Assembly (NCBI GenBank): GCA_029564115.1 | Contig: JAKQQP010000267.1 | Span: forward strand, 124,001 to 188,000 | DNA: 64,000 nucleotides | Direction of reading: 5' to 3' | DNA from: Candidatus Rifleibacteriota bacterium | GTDB lineage: Bacteria > Riflebacteria > Ozemobacteria > Ozemobacterales > Ozemobacteraceae | Shown here: positions 26,654-35,101 of the stretch, piece by piece | Position numbering within the stretch: position 1 is the first letter of the stretch | Layout: the number at the start of each line of letters is the position of its first letter | The notes under the pieces: generated by a model | Told to the model about the DNA's origin: nothing | What the model saw: only the letters and a program-made list of their open reading frames with translations | Databases searched by the model: none | Made by a program: the position numbers and the translations under genes

Positions 26654-27207
26654 TGCTGCCTCCCGGCTTTGATTCTGCTGCCGCAGTTGTCCGCTTTTGA
26701 ACAATGTCCGATGATGCCGATTACTTCAGCGCCAATTGGGTTGTTAGAAAAGGCCAGCTCCTGCGCCAGATGCGAGTGCAGGCATTTGACTCCCCTGAAA
26801 TCACGACTGCCGGCAACTGTGGTTTCTGCGAGAATTTCGTGAATGTGTTCTGGTAAAGTGCCCGGGTAGATTTTTTCGGCCATTTCAAGACGGATCGAAG
26901 CAATCTGAGTCTGGCTGTCGAGAAATCTTTCTCTGAAATCAGCATCGTTTTCAAGGCGCTCTGAATATTTTCTGACAAAGCCCTGTTGCTCAAGATCAGC
27001 AACCAGGTGCTTGAGCCTGGGGCATACCAGCCACAGAAAAGCGGGAAAAGGTTTCCAGATACCGTCTTCGATGAAGACCGGGTCGGCGAGGAGTACTTGC
27101 GGGCTTCCGTCAGCGCACCTGCTCTGAATACGGAAAGGGGTGCGCGGCTCTCTTCCAAGAAGCCGCACAGCCAGGTTGTAATCGTTTTCGGATAATGTTG
27201 AATTCAT
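26650..27207 (-). CDS. DUF501 family protein
   Basis: A 185-residue protein with the DUF501 pattern: VRLLGREPRTPFRIQSRCADG, then a DPVF-EDG segment, PFPAFLWLVCPRLKHLVADL and a short C-terminal region with ECHSHLAQELA-like and Cys/His residues. DUF501 proteins are best known in Actinobacteria and Firmicutes near septum or phosphatase genes, and their role is unknown. Here it is the first gene of the flagellar rod operon, coupled to flgF by ATGA. The start at 27207 was chosen for domain fit; a frame upstream to 27294 would run through the sigma-28-like promoter. Confidence 0.75.
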   Translation of the reverse strand: MNSTLSENDYNLAVRLLGREPRTPFRIQSRCADGSPQVLLADPVFIEDGIWKPFPAFLWLVCPRLKHLVADLEQQGFVRKYSERLENDADFRERFLDSQTQIASIRLEMAEKIYPGTLPEHIHEILAETTVAGSRDFRGVKCLHSHLAQELAFSNNPIGAEVIGIIGHCSKADNCGSRIKAGRQQ

Positions 27208-27235
27208 GTTTGCCAGATAACCTTCCCTAAACAAA

Positions 27236-27263
27236 TTATCGGCATAAAGCGGCGCCGACTTTA
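27236..27263 (-). promoter_or_regulatory. Sigma-28-type promoter of the DUF501-flgF operon
   Basis: Minus strand TAAA (27263-27260), 16 bp, and a perfect GCCGATAA (27243-27236). FliA promoters use 15 bp between these boxes, and 16 is within the range accepted for SigD-type promoters. The ATG at 27207 would have a leader of about 22 nt. Confidence 0.72.
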
Positions 27264-27380
27264 GGGAATACTTTTTCTTTATCAGGAAGAACATCGGCAG
27301 TTTGCCTCACATGAGTGAGAGTTTTTATGCAAAGAATTGAAAAAAAAGTTAAAATAGCTCAACTTCAGACGGGGGTGTTT

Positions 27381-28520
27381 ATGACCTTACGCTATTTGAC
27401 TGCCGGAGAATCGCATGGCCCGGCTCTTACCGGTATTCTCGAGGGCATGCCTGCCGGGGTGAAGCTGTGTCGGCAGGACTTCGATATTCTGCTGCGCCGT
27501 CGCCGCGCCGGTTATGGCCGTGGTGCCCGTGTCAAAATCGAGGCTGATCGTGTTGAAGTTCTGGCCGGTGTCGTTGGTGGGCTGACAATCGGCAGCCCCA
27601 TTGCTCTGCTGATCAGAAACGATGATTTTGCAACTCACTCGGCCTATATGGACCCATTTGAAGCCAGTTCGGATGCGGGCCGTCTGAAGGTGCCGTTGCC
27701 TGGGCATGCCGATTTGCCAGGAATACAAAAATATGGCTTCAATGACTGTCGTCCCATACGGGAACGGGCTTCGGCGCGTGAAACGGCTATGCGCACCGCT
27801 TTGTCGGTGCCACCTAGAAAAATGCTGCAGCTGTTGAATGTCGGCTCGACATGCTTTGTTGAAAGTATCGGTGGTATACAGGCAGCTGTCGACTACGAGG
27901 CCGACCCTGCTGCCATCGCCCTCGCCGTAGTCGAAAACGGTGACGAGTTTCTGACTCCTGATGCCGGAATTATCGATAAATGGCGGGAACTGATCGATAC
28001 GGCTTCTGAAAATCGTTTCAGCCTTGGCGGTAGTGGCGCTGTCATTTTTTCGGGTCTGCCGGTCGGGCTTGGCAGTCACGTTCATTTTGACCGTCGCCTC
28101 GATTCGATTCTTGCCGGTCTTGTAATGAGTATTCCGGCTGTAAGAGGTGTTGAAATCGGTTGTGCTGTAAAGGCCGCCGCTTCCAGGTCTGCTTGTGGTG
28201 ACGCCATTTTTTACAGCCGGCAGGGCGGCTTTACACGTGGCAGCAATCTGGCGGCAGGTCTCGAAGGCGGCATGACCAACGGTCAGCCTTTGATCATACG
28301 CTTTCACATGAAGCCATTGCCAGGTAACTCAGGCCTGGAATCAGTAAATCTAGACACTCTGGCAGCCGAACAGCCGCCTCATTATCGTTCTGATATCCAG
28401 GCTGTCGCTGCTGCAGCTGTGGCAGTTGAATCGGTTGTTGCCATTCAACTGGCATCAGAAATTCTTGCAGCCACGGGTGGAAACAATATCGATGAAGTGG
28501 CGGCCCGTTTGCACCGCTGA
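27381..28520 (+). CDS. aroC: Chorismate synthase
   Basis: AroC makes chorismate from EPSP in the shikimate pathway, using reduced FMN. The 379-residue protein starts MTLRYLTAGESHGPALTGIL and contains the signature RRRRAGYGRGARVKIE and the ERASARETAMRTALS segment, all typical. The ATG at 27381 matches the family N-terminus; the frame is open further upstream but without homology. It is divergent from the flagellar operon and convergent with pilQ. Confidence 0.97.
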   Translation: MTLRYLTAGESHGPALTGILEGMPAGVKLCRQDFDILLRRRRAGYGRGARVKIEADRVEVLAGVVGGLTIGSPIALLIRNDDFATHSAYMDPFEASSDAGRLKVPLPGHADLPGIQKYGFNDCRPIRERASARETAMRTALSVPPRKMLQLLNVGSTCFVESIGGIQAAVDYEADPAAIALAVVENGDEFLTPDAGIIDKWRELIDTASENRFSLGGSGAVIFSGLPVGLGSHVHFDRRLDSILAGLVMSIPAVRGVEIGCAVKAAASRSACGDAIFYSRQGGFTRGSNLAAGLEGGMTNGQPLIIRFHMKPLPGNSGLESVNLDTLAAEQPPHYRSDIQAVAAAAVAVESVVAIQLASEILAATGGNNIDEVAARLHR

Positions 28521-28548
28521 CATGGCTCTTTTCCAGATAAAAATAAAA

Positions 28549-28571
28549 GGCCACCCCGATGTGGGGTGGCC
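28549..28571. terminator. Bidirectional terminator between aroC and pilQ
   Basis: Perfect 9-nt arms GGCCACCCC/GGGGTGGCC with a 5-nt loop. T-rich runs follow on both strands, so it can serve both convergent genes. Confidence 0.88.
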
Positions 28572-28594
28572 TCTATTTTATTAAGTCGGAGGTT

Positions 28595-29992
28595 TTAGAA
28601 TGATGTATCGAAGGCGTTATCGAAGGAATCGTCGATGGTGCCGGCCGGCTGAGCTGATATCGGCACGCTCGATGTGACCGGGCTCATACCTGTTTCAGGA
28701 ATCAGAGAGGTCGGAGCTGCTGACTCGATGCTCTGCGCGATGATGTGCGGAGTGATGAGGATAATGAGTTCCTGTGACTGACCTTTTTTACCCTTGAAGC
28801 TGAAGAGCGACTTGATTATCGGGATGCTGCCCAGCAACGGAATTTTGTTGTTTTCCTTGCCTTCTTCATCTCTGATGAGGCCGCCGATGAGGATTTCTTC
28901 ACCGTCTCTTACACGCACCGTGGTCTTGGCTGAGCGGGTGCCGATGACCGGATACATGTTGTTGTTCGACCAGGATTCAACGAAAGACACTTCGGGTTCT
29001 GCATCCACGGTGATGTAGCCGTCATCGTTGATTCTGGGAGTGATTTTGAGCTTGATACCTGTGTCTTTTTCTTTCGGGGGCTGGTCGGCGCCGCCCGGGT
29101 AGATAACTTTGGTGCCGACTACGATGTTGGCTTCCTGACCGTTAACAGCTGAAATCTTCGGGTTGCTGAGAACCTTGGTTTCGCTGCGTTTTTCAAGAGC
29201 AGCAAAGGTGGCTTTGAACAGCAGGTTTTCACGATAGAAGTCCCCAAGGCCGAACATGTCACCCTGCTGGCCGGTGAAGGCTTCCTGATACAGGCTCGAA
29301 TCAGGATTTACAGCAAAGTATTCCTTGGTGGAAAGCACTGGTAGAGCGTCGAATTCGCTGTAAGCACCTTCCTGACCGGTCTTGCCTGTCCATTTGAAGC
29401 CGATGCTCTTGGAAGCGTCGGTTTTGACTTCAACGATCTTGGCTTCCATCATGACCTGATGCACAGGTGTGTCAATGGTTTCGATGAGTTTTTTTACTTC
29501 ATCGAGCAGATCTTTGCTGCCGGATACGATAACTGCATTGATGCGCTCGTCAGTGGCAACCTTGACATCTTTTCTGATGGTAGAGGTGATTACCTTGCTT
29601 ACATCTGCCGCTTTTGCATACTGCAGACGCTTGGTAATGGTAAGACCTTTTTCAAAAGCATCGACCAGGGTTTTCTCAGATGCGAGAATCCAGGTGTTGC
29701 CGATTTTGCGAACCGCAAAACCATTGGTCTTGGCGATCAGGTTCATAGCTTCTTCGTAGTAAACGTCTGAAAGCTTGACAGTAACCTGGCCGCGCACGCT
29801 CTTCTCTGCGATGATGTTCGTGCCCGACTGCTGGGCGATTACCTTGATGATCTGACGAATGTCAGTATCTCGGAAATCGAGGGTAATGTTGTCATCTGCC
29901 CGTACTGAGCAGGGCAACATTATTGCGACTGCGAGAGCCGCAAACAGTAGTAAGATGTTACTTCGTTTCCTGGTGTAACCCGTGGAACTCAT
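28595..29992 (-). CDS. pilQ: Type IV pilus secretin PilQ
   Basis: PilQ forms the outer-membrane pore for the type IV pilus. The 465-residue precursor has a signal peptide (cleavage near VRA), a secretin/TonB short domain (ITLDFRDTDIRQIIKVIAQQ), an N-domain with ADVSKVITSTIRKD and NAVIVSGSKDLL, and the secretin beta domain to about residue 425. The domain includes VLSNPKISAVNGQEANIVVG and VRDGEEILIGGLIRDE. The ATG at 29992 has GGAGGT seven nt upstream; the frame is open further to 30121. It is short for PilQ because AMIN domains are missing. It lies 620 bp from pilP and has its own promoter candidate. Confidence 0.94.
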   Translation of the reverse strand: MSSTGYTRKRSNILLLFAALAVAIMLPCSVRADDNITLDFRDTDIRQIIKVIAQQSGTNIIAEKSVRGQVTVKLSDVYYEEAMNLIAKTNGFAVRKIGNTWILASEKTLVDAFEKGLTITKRLQYAKAADVSKVITSTIRKDVKVATDERINAVIVSGSKDLLDEVKKLIETIDTPVHQVMMEAKIVEVKTDASKSIGFKWTGKTGQEGAYSEFDALPVLSTKEYFAVNPDSSLYQEAFTGQQGDMFGLGDFYRENLLFKATFAALEKRSETKVLSNPKISAVNGQEANIVVGTKVIYPGGADQPPKEKDTGIKLKITPRINDDGYITVDAEPEVSFVESWSNNNMYPVIGTRSAKTTVRVRDGEEILIGGLIRDEEGKENNKIPLLGSIPIIKSLFSFKGKKGQSQELIILITPHIIAQSIESAAPTSLIPETGMSPVTSSVPISAQPAGTIDDSFDNAFDTSF

Positions 29993-30153
29993 TCTCTTTA
30001 CCTCCGAACGGTAATGTCCGACAACTGAATCTCCGACAATAGCCTTTTCAGGTATGTCAGGTGATACATCGACAACTTTGCTGAAATCCTTAAGCAAATT
30101 TAAAAAAAATTCCTGTTGCAAGATTTTGTGACAAACTGGGATTTATGATCGCT

Positions 30154-30180
30154 GTATCGGCAAAATTGCAGGAATATTTA
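30154..30180 (-). promoter_or_regulatory. Sigma-28-type promoter before pilQ
   Basis: Minus strand TAAA (30180-30177), exactly 15 bp, then GCCGATAC (30161-30154). It matches the FliA consensus in 11 of 12 specified positions with canonical spacing. The pilQ ATG is 162 nt downstream of the -10 box. Confidence 0.65.
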
Positions 30181-30265
30181 CTTTTTTGACTGAAAAAATG
30201 TGAAATTTTGCATAACTGCGCCAGGAAACTGGTCCTCTGATACATTTGAGTCTGAGAGTGTGTCG

Positions 30266-30350
30266 GTCATTGCAGGGAGTGTAGCGACACGAAGCAGTCT
30301 ATCCAGGCAGCGAGACTCTAAGAAATTGCTGCGCTCCGCTCGCAATGACA
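30266..30350. repeat. Degenerate palindromic repeat element
   Basis: 85 bp that begin GTCATTGCAGGGAG and end CTCGCAATGACA on the plus strand. The ends are imperfect inverted copies: read from the other strand, the right end is TGTCATTGCGAGCGGAGCG and aligns with the left end. This is the form of the GTCATTGCGAGGAGCGAAGCGACGAAGCAATCT-type short interspersed element known from many bacterial genomes, here cited only in outline. It carries no gene. Confidence 0.7.
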
Positions 30351-30450
30351 ATTTTTATACATACTTTCAATTTTGACAAATGACTGGTCGTTGTAAGCTG
30401 GTTCGCTCCCAGACTACTGATTTCTGGTTGTAGGTTAGCCGGACTGCTTA

Positions 30451-30486
30451 TTAATTCTGCTTCGCAGAATTTCTCGCAGTGACAGC
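30451..30486. repeat. Second remnant of the palindromic repeat
   Basis: Contains AATTCTGC-TTC-GCAGAATT (8-nt arms, 30453-30471) followed by CTCGCAGTGACAG, which resembles the right end CTCGCAATGACA of the element at 30266-30350. It looks like a decayed second copy. Confidence 0.45.
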
Positions 30487-30542
30487 TTTTCTGCCGGTCT
30501 GCTTTCTATCCGCTATTTCTTAATACTGAATGCTGAACATGA

Positions 30543-30598
30543 AAAAAGGCTGTATCACAAGCGTCTCTTTTTGAGAGTCACTTTGATACAGCCTTTTT
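30543..30598 (-). terminator. Terminator after pilP
   Basis: Outer stem AAAAAGGCTGTATCA/TGATACAGCCTTTTT (30543-30557 and 30584-30598) with further pairing inside. It lies 16 nt past the pilP stop on the minus strand and would separate pilMNOP from pilQ. Confidence 0.85.
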
Positions 30599-30613
30599 GG
30601 CTGAAACTGTGGG

Positions 30614-31231
30614 TCAGTCTTTTTCGTCTCCACCGATTTTAAAGGTGTGGCGGCGCTGTTCTTTGTTTGAGTAGATAACCACACGGTCAGAGAGAATATC
30701 GACGACTTTGAATTTGCCTTCGACAATCTGGTCTTTGGTTATGGTCAGTTCGTTGTTTTCGAATTTGACTACTGCAAGGCGCTGGCCTTCATTACCAACA
30801 ATGCCGGTAACGAAAAGTCTGATCGGTTTGACCGGCGGGGGAGCCGGTTTGGTGTCCTGGGGTCTGGCAGTCGGCTGAACCGGTCTGACAGGTGGCAATA
30901 CCACTTTCTTTTCTACTATCGGTCTGAAAGGGTCTTTTTTGGGGTTTTCGGTAGCGAAAGTGTATCTGTTGATCAGACTTTCAATTTGTTCCTGTTCGCT
31001 CATTTTGCTTGTATCCGGGCCTGGTGCAGATCCGGATGGGCTTTCAGCTGTCATGCCATCACCGAAGTCAGAAGTTCCGGAAGGAGTTTCTGAAGTGGCA
31101 CTGACGTCTCCAAGATCGTCGAGACTGCCAAAGTCATCGAGCTCATCCTGTGCAGAAATTTGCGGTGCTGCGAAAAGGAACGCTGCCAGACAGATAATTC
31201 CCAGAGATTTGAGTGGGCTGAATCCAGTCAT
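30614..31231 (-). CDS. pilP: Pilus assembly protein PilP
   Basis: PilP links the inner-membrane PilN-PilO pair to the secretin PilQ. The 205 residues have a signal peptide (hydrophobic 9-22, cleavage near ISA), an acidic disordered region, the KKDPFRPIV segment typical of PilP, a Pro-rich linker and the beta-sandwich domain (about 135-200) with LFVTGIVGNEGQRLAVVKF and VVDILSDRVVI. A cysteine lies in the hydrophobic core but not in a lipobox, so lipidation is doubtful. It is 16 nt after pilO. Confidence 0.88.
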   Translation of the reverse strand: MTGFSPLKSLGIICLAAFLFAAPQISAQDELDDFGSLDDLGDVSATSETPSGTSDFGDGMTAESPSGSAPGPDTSKMSEQEQIESLINRYTFATENPKKDPFRPIVEKKVVLPPVRPVQPTARPQDTKPAPPPVKPIRLFVTGIVGNEGQRLAVVKFENNELTITKDQIVEGKFKVVDILSDRVVIYSNKEQRRHTFKIGGDEKD

Positions 31232-31246
31232 AGTCTTTTTCCTTTC

Positions 31247-31807
31247 TTAGTATCCGCCGCCCATTATATAAACTTTGGCGCTGAGGGTGACACTGAGCAG
31301 AGGGCTTTTTGATTCGCGGTCTACTTCAGCAGAAACGGAAACGTTCATTGAACCAGCCGCAAGATTGATTATTTTGCGCTTTTCCATGATTGTCAGGAAG
31401 CTGCCAATGTCTTTAAAAGTGCCGAGAATAGTCATTTCTACCGGCAATTCAGACCAGTCTTCAGCTCTTACCAGCGGTGAGATGCGGATGTCCTGAAATT
31501 TTACCTTGAATTTATTGGCAATGGTTTCTGTTGAGTCGAGAAGTTTCGGAACAACGGTGTTAAGCTGGTTTGATTCGGTCTGTAGCTTGTTTTTTTGCTC
31601 CGTTAGCTTCGATATTTGCGCTTTTAGCTGCGCCATCTCTTCTTCGATATTGGCCAGCTGAGCTTTTTGTCTTTCAAGGTCGTCGATTTCGCCCTTGATT
31701 TTTTCGCCCTCTTCAACCATTGGCTGGTAGTAGTTCATATACCACACGAAACCTGCCCCGGCCGCAAGAACCAGAAGGAATATTGTTACAACTGCGAAGT
31801 TATTCAT
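31247..31807 (-). CDS. pilO: Pilus assembly protein PilO
   Basis: A 186-residue inner-membrane protein with one helix (about 6-24), a periplasmic coiled coil (about 30-85, rich in Lys, Gln, Glu) and a ferredoxin-like domain containing FQDIRISPLVRAEDW, VEMTILGTFKDIGSFLTIME and a final beta strand. This is the PilO layout; PilO pairs with PilN to align the inner-membrane platform. It is 3 nt from pilN. Confidence 0.9.
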   Translation of the reverse strand: MNNFAVVTIFLLVLAAGAGFVWYMNYYQPMVEEGEKIKGEIDDLERQKAQLANIEEEMAQLKAQISKLTEQKNKLQTESNQLNTVVPKLLDSTETIANKFKVKFQDIRISPLVRAEDWSELPVEMTILGTFKDIGSFLTIMEKRKIINLAAGSMNVSVSAEVDRESKSPLLSVTLSAKVYIMGGGY

Positions 31808-31810
31808 TGA

Positions 31811-32422
31811 TCAACCCTCCAGATTCTTTTCGCCAAGATCACGTTTGATGCGACAGTTGATTTCAAAACGCCATACCGGCATTTTTTCGTAAATGTTCTT
31901 GGTTGCGCTGGTCAGAAACACTTCTTCAAAGTGCTCGTGGCCCTGTAATGCCTGAATGAACTGCTGAATACCTTTGGTGAGCTGACCGCCGGTTTTGGGT
32001 TCTTCTGCTCCGTCTTCGTTGCAAGAGTAAGCGGTGATCTGAACGCGTCTGTCAGAGTCGATACGCAGGTTGGTAATCCAGACAGTTTTTTCAGGGACAA
32101 CACTCGTCAGATTGCTGAAAGCCTGAGACCACTGCAGAAGAGTTGCACCCGAAAGCTGCTTGAGACGGCTGATATCAGATTCGATTCTGCCTTTTTCCTG
32201 GCGCAACTGATCTTTAATGTCGAGTTTTGACTGTTCGCGGGCAATCTCATCTTTCAGGTCCTGGCGCTGGGCGATGAGGTCGTCGTTCATTCCCTCGACT
32301 GCGAGAGTGCCTGCATAGAACCCTGCACCTATGCCGATCAGGCCAAGAAAGAAGAATATGGCCGCAAAGGGGATTTGAATTGGCTTGCGCCGTTTGACTG
32401 TTAATAGATTAATTCTAATCAT
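31811..32422 (-). CDS. pilN: Pilus assembly protein PilN
   Basis: A 203-residue protein starting MIRINLLTVKRRK, the conserved cytoplasmic tail of PilN (INLL) that binds PilM. A membrane helix (about 20-42), a coiled coil (about 45-85) and a periplasmic domain with LSGATLLQWSQAFSNLTSVV and VWITNLRIDSD follow. It starts directly at the pilM stop. Confidence 0.92.
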   Translation of the reverse strand: MIRINLLTVKRRKPIQIPFAAIFFFLGLIGIGAGFYAGTLAVEGMNDDLIAQRQDLKDEIAREQSKLDIKDQLRQEKGRIESDISRLKQLSGATLLQWSQAFSNLTSVVPEKTVWITNLRIDSDRRVQITAYSCNEDGAEEPKTGGQLTKGIQQFIQALQGHEHFEEVFLTSATKNIYEKMPVWRFEINCRIKRDLGEKNLEG

Positions 32423-33517
32423 TTATTCGTCTTTCACCCCTCTCAATGCAAGCCCGATAGCAACAGTATACTGCTGCAGATTGTTGTAGAGCTCGTCTGG
32501 ATCTGGCGTGGTGACGGCAATACCTTCGAGCGGGTTGCCCATATTGACGTCGACGCCAAGTTCATTCATCAAAAAGGTGTTGAAGCTGCGAAGATTGGCG
32601 CTGCCGCCAGAAAGTATGATTCGGTGAATCAGAGGCTCGCGCGACTGAGCTTTGAAGTAATCGAACGATCGGCGAATTTCTGAGGCCAGCTCTTCGACAG
32701 TCGTCTTGACCACTTCTGCAATCTCATTGCCACCGGATTCACCAATGCTGACTTCAGCTTCTTCAAGCTTGATGGATTCAGCCTGGTCGAATTCCTGCTT
32801 CATTACATCTTTGATCATTTCTGTGATGTTGTTGCCGGCTATCGGAATATTGCGCGTAAACATCAATACTCCTGATTTAAGAACAGAAATATTGGTGGTT
32901 CTAGCGCCAGCATCGATAATGGCCACAACCTCGCCGCCCTCCTGGGAATGGGCAGTCTGGCCGAATGAGTCTTCAAGAGCGTTGATGGCGGCGATGGTGT
33001 CGACGTCAACGATTTCGGGGGTTATGCCCGCGCTCTTGAGAACATCGGTATAAGAGTTGACCAGGTCTTTCTGGGCAACTACGAGCAAAATCAAAAACTT
33101 ACCGCCGCCCTCTTCGTCTTCATCGACGTTTTTCAGAACAGCGTGAGTAATGCTCACTTCGTCGATGGCATAAGGAACATACTGCTCGGCTTCGATTCTG
33201 ACTGTCTGCTCGAGTTCATCGGGCGTCATAACCGGAAGCTTGGTAAAGCGCATGATTACGTTCTGCCCTGAAATCGAGGCGAAGCTCCGCTCTACTTTGA
33301 TCTTTCGTGTTTTCAAGATATCCTTGATGACCGCTGCAACTGCCTGTGGATCGCTTACGGCACCTTCTGACATCGCGTCCGATGGCAGGGGCATCATGCC
33401 GTAGTTTATCAGTTCCGGGCCAGAAGGAGTCTTTTTGAGCTGGACGATCTTGACGGCTGAGGTGCCAATGTCGACACCGACCGCCGTGTTGCTTGTCCCA
33501 AAGGTGAACAAACCCAT
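32423..33517 (-). CDS. pilM: Actin-like pilus ATPase-fold protein PilM
   Basis: PilM is the cytoplasmic FtsA/actin-fold partner of PilN. The 364 residues carry the phosphate-1 loop VGVDIGTSAVKIVQL, the phosphate-2 region AIIDAGARTTNISVL and the adenosine motif IILSGGSANLRSFNTFL. The ATG has a GGAGGAAAG site. A hairpin (33540-33559) and a weak CTATCGGT (sigma-28-like -10, 33586-33593) lie upstream, but no complete promoter is convincing. Confidence 0.95.
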   Translation of the reverse strand: MGLFTFGTSNTAVGVDIGTSAVKIVQLKKTPSGPELINYGMMPLPSDAMSEGAVSDPQAVAAVIKDILKTRKIKVERSFASISGQNVIMRFTKLPVMTPDELEQTVRIEAEQYVPYAIDEVSITHAVLKNVDEDEEGGGKFLILLVVAQKDLVNSYTDVLKSAGITPEIVDVDTIAAINALEDSFGQTAHSQEGGEVVAIIDAGARTTNISVLKSGVLMFTRNIPIAGNNITEMIKDVMKQEFDQAESIKLEEAEVSIGESGGNEIAEVVKTTVEELASEIRRSFDYFKAQSREPLIHRIILSGGSANLRSFNTFLMNELGVDVNMGNPLEGIAVTTPDPDELYNNLQQYTVAIGLALRGVKDE

Positions 33518-33639
33518 ACGCTCTTTCCTCCAAGGTTCGTCAGAAATTACTTTCTGACAGCTTAAAATTATTACTTGTCAGTTTCCTATCGGTTATCTGT
33601 GAACGAAATCTGAGCATTTTTCGAAAAACTATTCAAATT

Positions 33640-35100
33640 TTAATAGTCCAGGCTTCGCAGAGCAACATTTGAGTAGTAGAGAGCCAAAATCTGCCTGTAT
33701 GACCAGTCCCTTTTGCCTAGTTCGATTGCACCGGCCTGGCAAAGCCCGACTTGATGCCCATAGCCCCTGCCGAACAAATCAAGTTTTGTCAGCACTGCAG
33801 CAGCAGGTGATCTGACCATTATTCTGCTGGCTGCTGGCTTGATTGCCGCTGCTGACTGCGCAGCGGCTACAAATACCTGCCAGCCCTTTTCCGGTCTGGT
33901 TGTGCGCTTTAGACCGTGAGAAGTCAGAATGAACATCTGTGGCGGGCCGGCGCTTTCGATGCTTTGAATTTGAGCTTTAACAAATCGCCCAGGCAGCTCA
34001 TAGGGTTCGCTTGGCTTCTCTGACAGGGCGGCAATACCCCCGGCCGGTAGTCTGCGTTCTGCCAGAACAAAGGTTGTGCTCGGCAGATTGAATAGCCTTC
34101 TTATTGTAGTGCCTTTTATTTTGAATGTGCCTTTGTTTGTATTCAAAATCAGGCTTGTGACTCTGTCCATGTGTGAAGGCGAGTCTATTTCAGCTGTTCT
34201 CAATTGTTCAAAAACGATTTTTTCTTGACGCAGAGCGGTACGAAGCTCGTTTACTCCTATGCTCCTCGTCCAGCGGTAGTTGATGCCCTCGCGGCAGAAT
34301 GGGCAGACTACCCGACGAAGGTAGCTGCGTGGTGCTCCACCAAAAACCTTGTCGTTGTCAGAGGTCATGCCGCCACAGGTGGCATGATAAAGAGTTTCGA
34401 TGGGCCTGCCTTCAGATATCATGACTATGCCACGGGTGCCCACAACAGCCGGATCGATGCTGTCGCGTTCGGCGCTGACGCCTGAATAAACCTGACAATG
34501 CGTGGAATCGCAGACGTCTGCGCCGTCAGAGCCATGCTTACCGCGATTTGCATAGGCATAAGTTCTGGCGATGACTGTTTGCGCCTTGATCGACTCAGCC
34601 GGAGAACGTGAACCGATTTCGCTGCCGACAACACCCCGCAGGTAGCTTTCCAGGCCGACGTGGTTCACCACCGTTGCCCCTTTCGCAGAAATGCGCATCT
34701 CTATATGCCCTCGATAGCGCTTGCCATTGAATTCAAGCAGCGAACCGCCCGGGCGACAACTAAGAGTTTCACCATTGTGCTCTATGCGACTTCTCCCTTT
34801 TTTTCCGCTCGCCGGCAGGCTCCAGGAGAAGACTCCATTTTTGCGGAAAGTTTTGATGCGTCTGCCTTTGCTGTTGAGAATATGCCCCCCGTCAGGAAAC
34901 TTAACAGACAACTTTTTGTGTGTTGAGCCAAGCTTTACTTTGAGAATTGGCTCCATAGCAGTCGGCTTCGTTGCCGGTCTGGTTTTCTGGCGCGCGTGCA
35001 GCTGTGATGGCAAAGAACAAAGGCCAATCAGAAAGGCCAGAAAAAGCCCGTTTACGATGAGCCATGTTATTCTGGTTATCTTGATTGGAGAAAGAGGCAT
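33640..35100 (-). CDS. SpoIID/LytB-type lytic transglycosylase-like protein
   Basis: A 486-residue secreted protein with an N-terminal hydrophobic segment (about 12-30) and a SpoIID domain (about 145-480). Family marks are GLESYLRGVVGSEIGSRSP with the likely catalytic Glu, KAQTVIARTYAYAN, the cysteine pair in VCDSTHCQVYSG and GRGYGHQVGLCQAGAIELG near the end. SpoIID trims glycan strands lacking stem peptides. The last conserved Trp/Tyr-containing segment YRQILALYYSNV is present. It is 1 nt from queH. Confidence 0.9.
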   Translation of the reverse strand: MPLSPIKITRITWLIVNGLFLAFLIGLCSLPSQLHARQKTRPATKPTAMEPILKVKLGSTHKKLSVKFPDGGHILNSKGRRIKTFRKNGVFSWSLPASGKKGRSRIEHNGETLSCRPGGSLLEFNGKRYRGHIEMRISAKGATVVNHVGLESYLRGVVGSEIGSRSPAESIKAQTVIARTYAYANRGKHGSDGADVCDSTHCQVYSGVSAERDSIDPAVVGTRGIVMISEGRPIETLYHATCGGMTSDNDKVFGGAPRSYLRRVVCPFCREGINYRWTRSIGVNELRTALRQEKIVFEQLRTAEIDSPSHMDRVTSLILNTNKGTFKIKGTTIRRLFNLPSTTFVLAERRLPAGGIAALSEKPSEPYELPGRFVKAQIQSIESAGPPQMFILTSHGLKRTTRPEKGWQVFVAAAQSAAAIKPAASRIMVRSPAAAVLTKLDLFGRGYGHQVGLCQAGAIELGKRDWSYRQILALYYSNVALRSLDY

Positions 35101-35101
35101 T

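Larger units (their letters stand above)
29993..30613. other. Long pilP-pilQ spacer with repeats and regulatory sites
   Basis: 621 bp without a supported gene. From the pilP side on the minus strand it holds a terminator (30543-30598), two degenerate inverted repeats (30451-30486 and 30266-30350), a sigma-28-type promoter (30154-30180) and an untranslated leader of about 155 nt before pilQ. An in-frame extension of pilQ covers the last 129 nt, but the strong ribosome site argues against it. Confidence 0.7.

Noticed and set aside
27387..28307. Long open frame antisense to aroC (306 codons)
   Set aside because: It lies fully inside a conserved chorismate synthase gene on the other strand and its product has no domain, signal or ribosome site.
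29993..30121. N-terminal extension of pilQ by 43 codons
   Set aside because: The start at 29992 has GGAGGT at the right distance and begins a standard signal peptide; the extension would bury it.
30266..30350. Transcription attenuator or riboswitch for pilQ
   Set aside because: The palindrome lies upstream of the best pilQ promoter, is degenerate and matches a dispersed-repeat end pattern, so it fits a repeat element better than an RNA switch.
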